64,000 nucleotides of DNA from Ascaris suum (lineage: Eukaryota; Nematoda; Chromadorea; Rhabditida; Ascarididae), in contig CM024175.1 of the NCBI GenBank assembly GCA_013433145.1, forward strand, positions 4,758,516-4,822,515. The letters are read 5' to 3'. Positions 1 to 13,100 of the stretch are shown here, piece by piece. The notes under the pieces are model-generated. The model was given only the letters and a program-made list of their open reading frames with translations. It did no database searches and was not told the origin of the DNA. Position 1 is the first letter of the stretch; each line of letters starts with the position of its first letter. A program made the position numbers and the translations under genes.

Positions 1-3000
1 AGAACCGAAGACATTTGCTTATGGGAAGCGAGTGAGGATTGGGTGCGGAATGGGGCAACTATCTCCAATTATTTCTTAAAAACTTCTTCGAATCCAACTT
101 TAAGAAAGAGCCGAATAAAACCTCTTTTTCACTTCTTCAGAGCATTTTCTTCTGGCTAAGCATATTAGAGGCCTTGGTATGTGATAGTACACGCTGTTTC
201 GGCAAGAACTCTCGTATTCAACAAAGACAAACAGCAGCAATCTAAGCACGCAGTAAGGTTAGACATCACTGCCACCAAAGATGAAACCGAACTGTGCGGG
301 ATATGGAGGGTCATAATATGACTTTATGTCACATTTCGAGCGATTATTTTTGCGATTTCATGAACAGATGAGGTCAAACTAATGAGACGATAGCCTTTCA
401 GTGAGGCGATTGGTGCTTTCTGTGCAACGCTGAGGCAAGCGGAAATTTCCAGGAACGCAGAGAGATGAAGAGGAGAGGGAATTTACGAAAATTGTTTCAA
501 GCGACAACGAGAATGCTTTTGCGGTCCGCCTAAGAAACTGAAGAATAACGTCGATTGCGTGTTAAACCTTGTAACTGAGTTTAGAATAGGCTTCAAATCT
601 GAGCCAGTGTTAACTTCAATAGCGTATGCCTGTCACAGTGCACAAAGTAATCATGCAGTACACCGCTGTCTTGAGAAGTGATCCGCAATCATCGAGCATT
701 TTAGTTATCTTGCAATAACCGCAGAGTCAACGCCCCATATATAGGTATCTTCAGCTTGCCACTGACACGTTTGTAAAACGCTCTTGCAAATTTCATACGC
801 CTCTCAAGATTTCCAAACAATTTCACACATTTAAGTTAGTGGTGCTCAAAACAATGATTAAATGTTGCTCCTTTACTCCGCTTATAGGACTCGGCTGATG
901 GAAATTTCTTTTTTTTTGCAGTTTGGCGACTTTTTCCTCTCATATAAACACTTAAATAACATAGTAAGCAAAGCATAGAAGACCGCCATAGACTTCGTTG
1001 ATAGTGAACGAACGCGCCGGGGATTGCTTCCGCTTACGTTGATCCACCATAATATTAGCTTCTTCTCATCAGTACCTCATGATATCTCTTGCACTCTCTT
1101 GCATATTTTTTTAAAGGAACTTTCAATATTAACGTGGATTTTTGCTCAAGGGATACTTGTCGAATTGTACAACTTAAAAACTTTCCCACTTGCAATGAGT
1201 TAATAATGTTGTTGTAATGATAGTTGCAATATATCTCTGCATTATATGGTTATGTTCTGCGATCTCTTTTTTACTTTGCGATTGTGTCATTGTTAACTTC
1301 TTTGTCCCATCATCACTTCATCTTGCAATTCCTGCTTTCCTTACTGAAACGAAGAATTCTTAATTAAGGCTTCTCTTTGAGGCACAACATGCCCCATCCG
1401 TCGACGATTCTGATGACCAGCATATGATCTGTTTCCGCTATCGAATTTGCAAAACGAGTACTTCCAGACTGTGAAAACTAACACTTACCGCAAACCAGAA
1501 GAAACATTCTTGTAAACTCTTTACTGCTTGCTACGCCTTTTTAAAATCTCCTCATGATTATTCGCCCAAAGAAGCGTAAAAGTTCGCACTAATATTTACT
1601 CAATGCACAAATACCTAAAATTATACCAAAACAAGACTTATTAAAGGTGTATCTATAAATAACCCTATTTATCTTTCCTCAGCTCATATGAACTCACAGG
1701 CTCACTTGGCTGAATTAGTCCTTGTTGTTGTTGCAAGTCGTTTTTAACGGTCCCCTGCGTTGTATAACACCAAACAAACTGCGTTCTACGAAACTCCGTT
1801 GTATTGCGCGAAGGGTCCCCTCATCCAGCTTGATATTTGCCTTGCCCTGATTGGGGCTTATCTTCAAAGCTTGCATGAGAAATATTCTTCGGAGAGAACA
1901 GACGCTATCAGCTTCCACATCTATGCAATTTTCCAAAGTGCTACGCCCACTTGCCAATAAAATACTTTCAATTTGCATGACTAGTATAAAATTACAGCAC
2001 TACCTCCATCATGGTTAAATGGAAAAATACAAATAAGAAGAGAAATATATTTCCAATGAAAAACAAATAGCGAGTAAGAGAACAGAAATTCATGACTTAT
2101 TTCATAAAATATTCATGAGCAACACGTTTACTAGAAGGCAATTCGCTTAACACAGTTTTTGTAGATCAATAGAGGACAGATGTATGAGTTTCGGTATCGA
2201 TTCACCACATCCGATGATGAAAAAACATTTTGGTATCATGTGTTGCATGAGAGGCAATGGAAAAAAAGTGACTTCAATTATTTCAGATTCAAAAATAATT
2301 GCCGTAGAGCTTTAGCTTATACGGCAAAAGCATGCATAGCTGTTACGCAGAAGGAACATGGAAACAGGTGGGAGACGAAGGGCGGCATTCAATCACGAGA
2401 TGAGAGGGATACATATCTCTGCATAAATTTCGATGAGAACATCTTTACCCAAAATTTAACCAACGATGTCGCATTACTCAGCGAGACGAAGAAAGCAGTC
2501 TTCGATATCTCCTTGAAATTTTGCATCTCACGAGAGCACCGACCGAAGTCGATGAAGCACCATAATCAGCCTCAAGCCAAGCTGAGGTTGCAATAATCTG
2601 CCGACGAGGAGATACCAAAATGCATCAAAGAATAACAGAATTCATGAAACGAAACGAATTATGCCAATAAAAGCTATGCGATTGAAGCAATGCTCTGTTT
2701 AGAAATTTAAGCGAAGAGAGGGGTAAACTTTGAAAGAAAATTTTTGAGAGATTATTCGCCGAAAAATACTATTGCCATTGCGTCGAATTCATTAAAAACG
2801 AGCACAATCGCGAATGAGCAAAAAGCATCTTTCATCCTCATGTATACAATCTTAATTATGTAGATAAACGAATATTTGAAATGGAAATTATGAGGAAATG
2901 AATATTTGACGTGCGAAGAAAACAAATACTTAACTGCTTCAACTTATGTTCAGATATAACTGAGCATTTCTTACATAAGCTTCCACTGCTTATGGCAGTT

Positions 3001-4025
3001 TGATTGGTAGCGAAAATATTCTCCGTTTGAAGAGATGGAATATCCTCAGCTTAGTTCTTCTTCTGAAGGTTTCATTTGAAGACTTCTGAAGAATTTAGAT
3101 CTGAAGATCTGCTATCAATCCATACCGCCGATTGGAATTGTTTCATATAACAGCTGAGTGCAGAAATATCCTCAGCTTAGCAACACCTTGATAAGAAATG
3201 TCGAGAATAATTTACGGGGGATTAAAAAGCGGATATCCAACGAATTTGTTTTTTTTGAAAATTGCCTTGATAAGATTCAAGGAATATTTCCGACTTTCAT
3301 GAGAAAAATGCATTCTTTGCCTACCATCTGGAAACGGTGGCCAATGGAAAAATTATGCAAAGAAAAATCGAATAAAACGTGAGAGAATAATCACCACAGC
3401 GCTGCAAACATGCAATAGAGCAGCGACCGTAACGAAAGCATACGAAAGGAATAATGTCATTAATTATATTTAATAAAGCACCAAATATAACAGAATGAGT
3501 AGTCGCTAGCCTTAAAAAATGCCACTACACTAAAACTAAAAATGGATCGTCGGATGCATGACGAGCGTTAATGGAAAAATTTTGAGAGGAAATACACATC
3601 GTGTCATTGTGATGAGTTGATATCGCCAGTACCGACTGCACCTCAGCACCATTTGTCGACGAAAGAAATGATCGCAACTGCTTGAAAGAATGACAGTTGT
3701 CACCGCACATATTAGATGGGCCATAATATTTCTTTCTTTCAGATGAACAAACTCTCGATCCCTCGACCGTAAGTAATATGGGTTATCCGTAAGTGAGAAT
3801 AGCGATTGTCGTTTCCTCTCAACCTCTCATACTTAGGCAAAAGCGAACAACATCGCTCTAAATGGGTATAAATAAAAAGTATCACAGCTCTCAGCTGGGA
3901 TTGATGATGCTGCAATTTGCAAGACGCAAAGAATTCAAAGTTATGATGCGACAACCGATACTCTTGAAAATTTGATCACACATCTGACATTCAATGGTGG
4001 GCGACATTCATTATCACTGCAGAAA
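1..4025. other. Region downstream of the MTCL/SOGA gene, no gene recognised
   Basis: It includes the 3' UTR near 4025. The longest open frame (138 codons, 2180-2596, plus) has unremarkable composition and no recognisable motif. A 16-nt exact repeat (AATATCCTCAGCTTAG) sits at 3039-3054 and 3165-3180. Confidence 0.6.
4007..4012 (-). terminator. Possible AATGAA polyadenylation signal
   Basis: An AATGAA hexamer lies 14 nt past the stop on the minus strand. AATGAA is an accepted variant in nematodes but is close to the stop, and no AATAAA is visible nearby on that strand. The real 3' end may be further down. Confidence 0.25.
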
Positions 4026-4157
4026 TTATGCCTTGCTCTTCGTTGTCGATGACTTAGCACCTATACCCGCTAGATTTGTCGTAACAGCTTTCTTCACCTT
4101 TTTCTTCATCGTACGTTTCGTCGCGGCAACGGGTGTTGGTGCAACAGCAGATGTCAC
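4026..4157 (-). CDS. MTCL: MTCL/SOGA gene, exon 40 (terminal, Lys-rich)
   Basis: Residues 1740-1782 and TAA stop. [16 protein letters not shown] is strongly basic, consistent with the microtubule-binding basic C-terminal regions known in MTCL1. The role here is inferred. Acceptor GCATTCAG, phase 0. Confidence 0.9.
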   Translation of the reverse strand: MTSAVAPTPVAATKRTMKKKVKKAVTTNLAGIGAKSSTTKSKA

Positions 4158-7100
4158 CTGAATGCATTCAGCGCGTTTCAAATCAAATTATAAATCAGTT
4201 TTGCTTTCCTCGTCGAAGGGAGCAAAACATCGCAAATATGAACAGAAATTTTTATTCATTTATGATATTACACTACTTTAGGTCATAACAACAAGGAAGC
4301 TTGATTTAATGACAGGAAAGAAACACCAATTTTTGTAACTGTATCCGCATACCCGATGTTAAGTACCCTTTCCAGCAGTCAGCTAATTTGGAAGCGATAA
4401 ATAAATTGTCTAATAACGAAAAAGGTTTGACACTCCCATTTAGTCACAATGCCATAGCATTAGAGAATAGATTGCATCCATGTTTTATGTCATCATAGCG
4501 AAGTATAGTGCCATAGGTAAAAAATTTCAAGAGAAAAATGCATAAATATACGGCAGAAAAGGATACTCTAATAGCTGCGCGAGTTAAAACATTACATGAA
4601 AATTTGTGGAACGCTAGTATATAAGTTTAGAAATTGGTAGTTAGGCTGACAAGTATAAAGACCTCATGAATGAGTGTGGCTGCCACAGAGTTATGATGCT
4701 TAACGATTGATTCAAGGGTGAAATGAAACGCAGTGGATTTATTACCTTCGTGGAAGTGGTTGCGGCCTGAGTTGCCCCATTCGATGAGGACGCTTCAGCA
4801 ACGCTCTCACCATTAAGCGTTTGCCGTGAACCACCCTTCACTGATCCTGTTTCACTATCGGTTGGTGCAGCACTACTTCTGCCAGTGCTTGATCTACTCA
4901 GACTGCGTCGCACACGCTCTACCAACTTTGTGCCTTAATTTCACATAGTTGATTGCGAACATGCCTGTGTAATGGTGCGTATGTACTGATCACTTGGAGC
5001 ACTAATAAGCAGAGTTGTAAGAGACAGTTAGACTTCTGCATCACATACCACTAGTAAAACAATGCATTCATTAATCAAGAACATAGCTTCCTTGTAAGCG
5101 CTGTTGACATCCCATTACACAATGAGCGCAGCATTGGAACCAATGGTCATGATTTCTGTTTCTTTTTCCATCCCATCTAAGCTTCATCCTCAAAGCGGTG
5201 GAATCACTGTCGCCTTCCATAGCTACAGCTGCGAAGCGAGGATTCGCTGTCGCATCTGCGACGGAAGGCTTGCGCCCCTAAAAGCAAGTGTGTGACCGTC
5301 AATATAAACTGGGCTGGGAAGGAGAGGAATAGGGCTGCCCACCGATGCAGGATGTTAGCAGTCTCACATCCCCGATTGTGGTCGTTCTTGTACAAAATGA
5401 ATCATTATTCCCAGCAGCACAAACTCAGAAAACCATCTACTTTCTTGTAGCGAGAAACGATTAGCAGCGGAAACGATTCTATGGGGCAGTGACGTGTGTT
5501 GTTGATGCAGATAATTCCCTTCGGTTAGACATACCCATATTTTTGAAAGGATTGCGCCCTCCTCTTGGCAAAGTCGCACCATACGGCGATTGACTTCCCA
5601 TAAGCTCTTCGATTTGGCTCAACGATGTGTTCCGTCCCAGAACAGTTACAGCCATTGCTGATGGCGCTGCCGGTGTCAACACCTGAGGAAAAACGATAAA
5701 ATAACACGTTTTTGAAATACAAACTCATCGCCTAGGGAAAATTGGTGCATACATCTATGATAATTCTGGTAATAATCAACGAACGATTCTCTGCTCATGT
5801 TAAAAACATTAGAAACTTTGTTTCGGCAACAAAGAAACAAGCAACGCTGAGAGGTGGAAGATCTGATGATTCCTCAGCAGGCAGGGATACACAAGCATTG
5901 ACTTCAAGTAGGACTTAAGACGATCTCCCTCTCCCGATGAAACTTCCACCACTTGACTGACATTATGATACCAACGATATGGATATTCTACCTGTCATCT
6001 GGCAGTAACTATTATGACGGCGGCATAGAATGTCTGCTATTTGCTCTCAATTACCATGCCTTGGTGTACAACATAATATTTTGAAACCTAATGAGCGGTG
6101 AAAATGACTTACGCTTTTAGCAGCTGAGCTAATGCTGCGCCCAGTTTCTGTAGTTTCAACGGAACGCGATTTGCGGATACCAAACAACGATCGTTTTGAA
6201 CCACTCTGTGGTTTGGGCACGGTAGCTTCGATCGAATCGAACGCTTTCGCCATTAGACGCACCGATGGTTGTCCACCGCGAGCCAGTTCCTCGCGACGGA
6301 TTTTGTAAAGAATGTTCGTTCCTGTATAGAAAATGTTCATTAATAGATTAAAATTCCCGTATGCCTCCAGACAGGCATCACAAAGACTTTGCAGAAATTA
6401 TGAACCATTGAAGAAATTAGGAAGGACTGAATGAGAAGACCGTTGCACTCGACAGGAAACAGCGTAGAAAAGTTATAAGAAATTTACGCAAGTAAGTGAA
6501 TTCATCAGCAAATAAAATGAGCATATCAATAATACCTCGGAAAGAAATGCAAAGGAGTTGAACATTTTTCAAATCTTTTCAGGAGAATGGGTTATTTGAG
6601 GGTGATAATCCTCACTAATGGGAAGGGAGTTTGTTTCGCAAGAAGGCCTGGAACTGCAGGGCAATATGCCTCGCAGCTGGACAACTGTGACTAGCCAGCT
6701 AAGAGACGTTTAAGCTAGCCTTGTAAATCCTGAAGGCCTCAGTGGACGCATGTTCTTAATGTTTCTGAGTGAGATGAGCGTTATTTGTAAAGATGGCTTG
6801 GTGATGACAGGAGAGTTTTTTCTCCAAAGTGTAGAATGTATTTTCTCTCTGAGTGTCCCCATTGTTGACATTTCGAGAGCAGGCTTACTGACGAGGACGG
6901 ATTCACTTCAGGAAAAAGGTAAATTCAAAGTAACGCAATACAATCGCTATTAGTATCCCGCTCTGGCGGGCAATAAAGTGATGTAAACCATAAAAAAAGG
7001 AAAGAAAGGAGACGATGGATGCTGCAAGGAGCCCACATTATTCTGGTATATGCTAGTTTCCCCTCATAAAAAAATCACGTTTGAAAATATTCTGCATTAT

Positions 7101-10100
7101 GTTAGTTTAGAGCAGCATCGCAAATTGCGCAGAAGTTAAAAGAAAGCTGTTTAAGGAGAAAATCGTCAAGTTGTAGCGCATAGTAGTACCCAACATATTT
7201 TTGAGAAACTTCTCCCGTCCAAATTTTCAATTACGAATGCTGCATTTTTCCGCCATTTTTTTCACACCGTACGATTGAAGAAAGAGCGTTCCAATAAGAA
7301 AGGTGGCGCTTATGAATTATGACTTCCTTTATATTCGACTACAAAGTCTTCGAAGAGTGGAAATTCTTATGACTAGCATCAATACGAGAAGTTCGAAACC
7401 GCTTTCGACACAACATAATTTTGGGATGCTCTATAAGAAATGCTGGTGGAGAATCATGCAGAAAGGCAATGTGTAAAGCACTCAAAAAAACAGTGGATAT
7501 TAATGAGCTGTGCAGTTAAAGGCTCGAAGAAAACTGCTCACACTCTTCGCTGTAAAACTGTAAAATGGGTGCAGAAGAGAGCGGACGGATGTCGATGTGG
7601 CTTGGTAGTTTTGATGAGGCCCTCATTGTAGGAGAATATAATGAAATGTACATGCTGAAAATCTCTTCTCTCAAATGATGAAAGGTTTCTGAAGAACAAT
7701 TGAGGAATTTATACGAGTCACTGCATTCTTTCACAATTGAATTAATTTATGACCAAACAATTCAGTTATATAGTTTGGTTTGTTAATGTGCAATTCGGTG
7801 TGCAATCTGTGAAAGACTGTCATCCCAAAAAGAAGTGAAAGAAAGGCGAGCTGTGCACAGAAAGAAAGGCTCCGTAGCACACCATTCGCAGGCCGTTGAG
7901 GTGTTCCACCTCGAATTAATCACCTGTACTGTTGGTTCTTGAATGTAGAGGTTTCAGCATACCATCGTCATCGTCTGTGAGGCTGCTTCCTTCGCCACTC
8001 GTCACTGCCGTCGATCCTTCTCCTTGGCGGTCATATGAGGCTGATCGTGATAGACTTTTCGGAATATAGTGAAGGCGACCCTCCTTGTCATATTCCACGG
8101 ACATTTCCTTATCTGTGAAATAATTTTTCTTTAAACATTGCCAGTGCTAGTAGTCAGTTCGAATCAATTGTAAACATCGAACATTTTGATAAAAATAAGC
8201 GAATATAATATCTGGAACGCATAAAACCTTCAATCGCCACCTGTTGTCTGGCGACTTGTAGAAAAACAAAACGAATTGGGAGGAAAGAAAGAGGTGCTAG
8301 GATGCAAAGAGTGAAGGAAGCGCACTCTGACTTCACTGTACTCCCATCATCATCGTAAATTATGCAACAGCGATGTTCCCCTCCTTCGAACATTACCTCC
8401 ACTTCGGCCTTGTGACCGCAGCATGTTGATCCGACGAAGGAAACGATTCAGAAATGGTTTTTTCGTTGCAGCACAAACCCAGCATGTCCTCATGAATTCT
8501 CACAGCCAAAGAATTAAGATGGGATCGTCCACAATAGATGAACGAGGATCTGTGCGAGCATAGAACTCAGCGATCCAAAATCAGCTTCCTGAGCTCGAGT
8601 AAGATGGCAAACAATCGTTGACACATTTTATGTTTCGAAGCGTGGGAAAATGGACAGAAAAACTGTAAATGAAAAATACGAATCGTTGCGAAATAGCACT
8701 TCATGAAATTTTTTCCTGAGGCAAACATTGTGCATTTCATTAAATATATCGGTTCAGTTCATCGATCGAAAGAGAGCATAAAATTTCGGCTGCTGCAATT
8801 CGAAGTGCTTAACATGTGGGTTATGTAACGTTTACTTAGCATGAAGTTGGGTGGTGGATCAGGGTAGGCCGCAATTTTCTTAACGGGTGATTGTGCACGA
8901 GCAGATGCTTCGCGACGACGGAACTCCCAAGTGGAACTGTTTTCGATGCCCGATGCGGTAGTCGTGATTGTCGCTTTCTGTGACCCCCATCTGCAATATC
9001 GCCTTTTTATAATATCAGTAATTTCGGCCATTTATATCAAAGTATTGCAGCAGACAGGGAATAGAAAGAGGGCAGTGCCGAGCGTCACCTCCCAAAGTTC
9101 CAAAATGGAATTCTTATTTTCTTAACTATAGATCGCAACGATGATTATTATAGGACTGCTGTTAGGACTCTTGTTGAGTTCATTTCTTCTGCATAACGAG
9201 AACCATGAAACGGAAAAGCTTTGCCCTTTTCTGTTTTTATTCATTGCATGACTGAACTCCAACCTTCGGAATTCTTTTCCTAAAATGCCATAGAAAAAAG
9301 ACGGGCGTTTTCATTTGGCGAATTGGTTTCAGCACTGAAGATGTAAATGTGAAGTTTTTCATACTTCGTTCGAAAGGAATCGTTCACTGTTAACTGCCAA
9401 TTAGGCACCAGCGATTAAAGCTCCCGTTGGGGAATGCACTTATATCGGACAAGTGTTCCGTCACTTCACGTCCAGGCGAACTCCCAAGCTTATCTATGGG
9501 GCCTCGAAGAAACCTTACACTCAGAAGATTTGTTGAAGCAAATATCCGTTCTTTTAAATGGACGTTCTCTTTGAACTCTTAAAACTAAGAAAAGTGATTT
9601 GTTTCACAATGTGACAATCTACAGCGATATCACAACAGAATTTCAGGACTGAGAAAGACCCACATCCCGATGAAGTTTTTCCTTAAGAGTTCTCAGCAAA
9701 TACTAGAAAATTTATTGTGCTTTCTTTCAAGAGAGTAGTTTCGAAGCTTCAAACTGGATTTTCTTTTCACGTGGAGCAATTCAGCCTTGCAATACCACAA
9801 TGGTATTGGCTATCTCAAATGGAATGACGATGAAAGACATTACATGAACTATTCTAAAGATATATAACCAGAAAGATAGAAGACTCGCCAATTTCAGTTT
9901 TGGCGGCACGTCCGTCACTCCTGAACTAAACAACCTGAGGACACTGGATGGTACTTTCCCCCAATGGTACTACTTTGCAGCAATGTTTCTGTATTCTGTT
10001 GCAATGGTACGGATTGGTGCCCACTTTTGATGGTATAACGAGTGCATGCAACGACCAGTTTCATAGCCTCGTATCAAAAGATGATGGAAATTTTTGGAAA

Positions 10101-13100
10101 TTTTGCAGAAACATCACGCTGGAAAAGGTTATCAAATAATATTCCCCTACAGCTCATTTTTGATGAAATTTTCGAGATATACACAGAGTTCATTTTAATA
10201 TCTTCAATAAACCATGCCTTTTCCTATAAGAAAAACCACGGGGGAATCACTCTTCCAAAGGTAGAAAACCACAAATATCGTCAACGCATAAAGCAACTTT
10301 TCTTCCACCTGAAACGTGTGGACTGTTACTGCGGTTGTTAGGGTTTGGTTGAGAGCTACCATCTCCCATAAAAAATTGTTTTTTTTGGTAGGTTTCCCGA
10401 AACTCCGCGAAATCCTTGATTTAAAAGAATTGTTTGAGGAAACGCCCTTATCAGTTAAATTAATTGCAGTGAAAGACAAACATCTCGCTGTAATAACTAT
10501 GTCGCTATAAAAATAAAAATCACAACATGAAGAAGTGGAGAAAAATTTCATTCTTATTATTCTGGAGAAACATCAGTATTGAAGTTGATGCACAGACCGA
10601 ACAGAGTGGAGAGGATGGTACAAACCAACGTTGTTCTCTGGAGAGTTCTTCTTAGACGTATCGAACTAGCAAGAAAACGGATCAGCTACTCATTGTTAAT
10701 GATGGCTGAAAAAGTTGTTCGTGAGCAAGATCAGAGGCCGGGCTCTCCTAGCTTCGATCAAGTGGCCTAATTCGCCCAGCTACGATGGATGTAAACTCAT
10801 GCCATTATTTGTTACCTCATCCCTGTCAGTTCCACTATGCATTTTGCACTAAAGGGTTCTCAAGAAAGTGAACTGAGGGGAGTGAAGACAAACTTGCGTG
10901 ATCCGGTGGGAAGACTATTATAGTTATAAGTCTTCACTGCAACCGAAGTATTGACAACACCATCGGTTCGAGGTGTACCACCGGAGTCGCCACCATTTGG
11001 ACCCGAACGCCCGCCAGGATTATTGCTCGTTGATGCTTGTGAAGTACACGCTTCACTGCTGCTTCTTTAAAATCATAAGCGTTCTTTCATTGATATCTGT
11101 TTTCATTATGAAGGAAAATGTGCTTATTTCTATTAACACTTACTATTAGTGTTTTTTGATGGCAAAAATGACTGCAAAACGACAAACGATTTCGCTTCAA
11201 ACATCCTTCCTTTTTGGGTGGAATGTAGCCGATAGCCTGTAAATCTCTCGCAACACTAAATCAGCGAACACAAATTTTGTCCACTGCTACCCTGAAGCGA
11301 CATGAATACAGTGCTTGAAAACATTCTAGAGGTTCCTGTGAGAGTATTCAGGAAATCTGCAGCACGAATTTTCTATCCTCCATGGCTCATTGCAATGAAA
11401 TGATTACATTTTGAAGAAATCGCCATTCCACATGAAGAATTCTGCACACCTTTAACATTGCTGTCTTTTTCTAATGGAACTATTTCATTTGCCTAATGCC
11501 ATTTTTTACTCGTTTCCATGAATTCCTAGCAGCATATCAACGACTATAACAATGCAATCGAGATATCGGCACCTATTCAGGTCACACATTCCTTCGGATT
11601 AGATGCCGCTTGTTGGATAATATCATTTAAAAGCACAGAGCATTGAAAATTCATTTGCAGGAAGAGAAGCCTCTACAAGATCTCTCGCGGCACTGCTCAT
11701 TACGACAAGGAGAGCTGCATCCTACTCGTGAAGATTTCATTTATGCGAGGAACGGAAGCAATTGCTTTAATGATGTATCTATCCACTCCATAATTCCTCG
11801 TCCTTCACTTTTTTGGAAAGGAAAATAATGCTCTCTTGGTGGCCTCAGCTCTGAAAAATGCATGTAGAATTAGCATAAGAATCACTTACTGTGTAGAAGC
11901 GACATCTTCATCTCTTATTGCTCTCATTTGAGCAAGGATATGCCTCAACATATCGGGAGCATCCAACTCATGTCGTGCTGCTTTATGAAGGCTCTATTAC
12001 CGTTTGAAGCTGCAAACAATGATCAAACAATGATGTTCACCCATAAATTACACTTGATACAAAAGCAAAATTTTTCTGCCCGTCTGAAAGATCAGACGAT
12101 ACCGAAACTAAGAAGAATAAATAGTGGGTGATGCAAAAGAATCGGAGGGAACAATGAGGGAGCACCACTCATTTGGACGGTAATCGCCCATTCCCCCATA
12201 GCGAGCGGATTCGTTCCTTGGTTGGGCAGGAATTGCGCTGCTCCACCTAAGTGTTGGTGGGCAGCAACGCTGGAATAACATAGATCTATCGCTGTTTCCG
12301 AATGCATCTGTTAACATGTTAATAACATCTGTTATTAATTACTTTTGGACTAGTGCGCACCGATGCACTTAGTTCGAGAATGCTGATTACAGGAGCCTTC
12401 GTCTGTTATTTCAGATACTGCGATCACAGCAGGTGTCGACTACAGCGGTGTGCGTTACCTTCAGAAAGGTCCAATGTTTCGCTTATTAAAATTCCAACCT
12501 TTTGATATCTCACCTCAGTTCTATGCAAAAACTTTCCAGTTTTGTCTTTTGCAAATGCAGACTTCATTTGATGCCCTTAGTGCCATATTAGGAAGAACTG
12601 ATATCGCAATTCATGCCAAATAAAAAACGATAAATAAAATTAGTGCAGAATGATGAAACCTGATCAATAATAGAGCAAAGTTTGTATTTTCTCGTTAAGC
12701 GTTGTACTTCCGAGTGATGGACCGTCTCTTGAAGTTTTTCGATTTCAGCTTCAAGAGCTTCCTTCGCACCGGTTTGCATATCACGAGCTTGCATCAGATT
12801 GCGTTGACTTATCTCGAGCACTTTGATTTGCTCACGAAGCTAAGAAAAACAGTCATCATAGCATCTAGTGAATTAAGCAAATCTGAATAACAACTCTACG
12901 ACCGAAATTTTTTCTTTTACCCGAAATTACTGCGCGGTCAGTTTGAAGAGAGCTCCCGGCAGACTCTTTGGCTTCGTCCTACTGAGTCACTCCGACCAGG
13001 GGCCTTTTGTGGTGATGAATACGCTGCGTTGAAATAAGATACTGTTCCGTTCGCGTTTGTATTCGTAGTACATAATTTTTGACGCCATTTGAATAACTTC

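Noticed and set aside
2180..2596. 138-codon plus-strand frame
   Set aside because: No recognisable motif, no splice partners and biased composition; could not be distinguished from chance.
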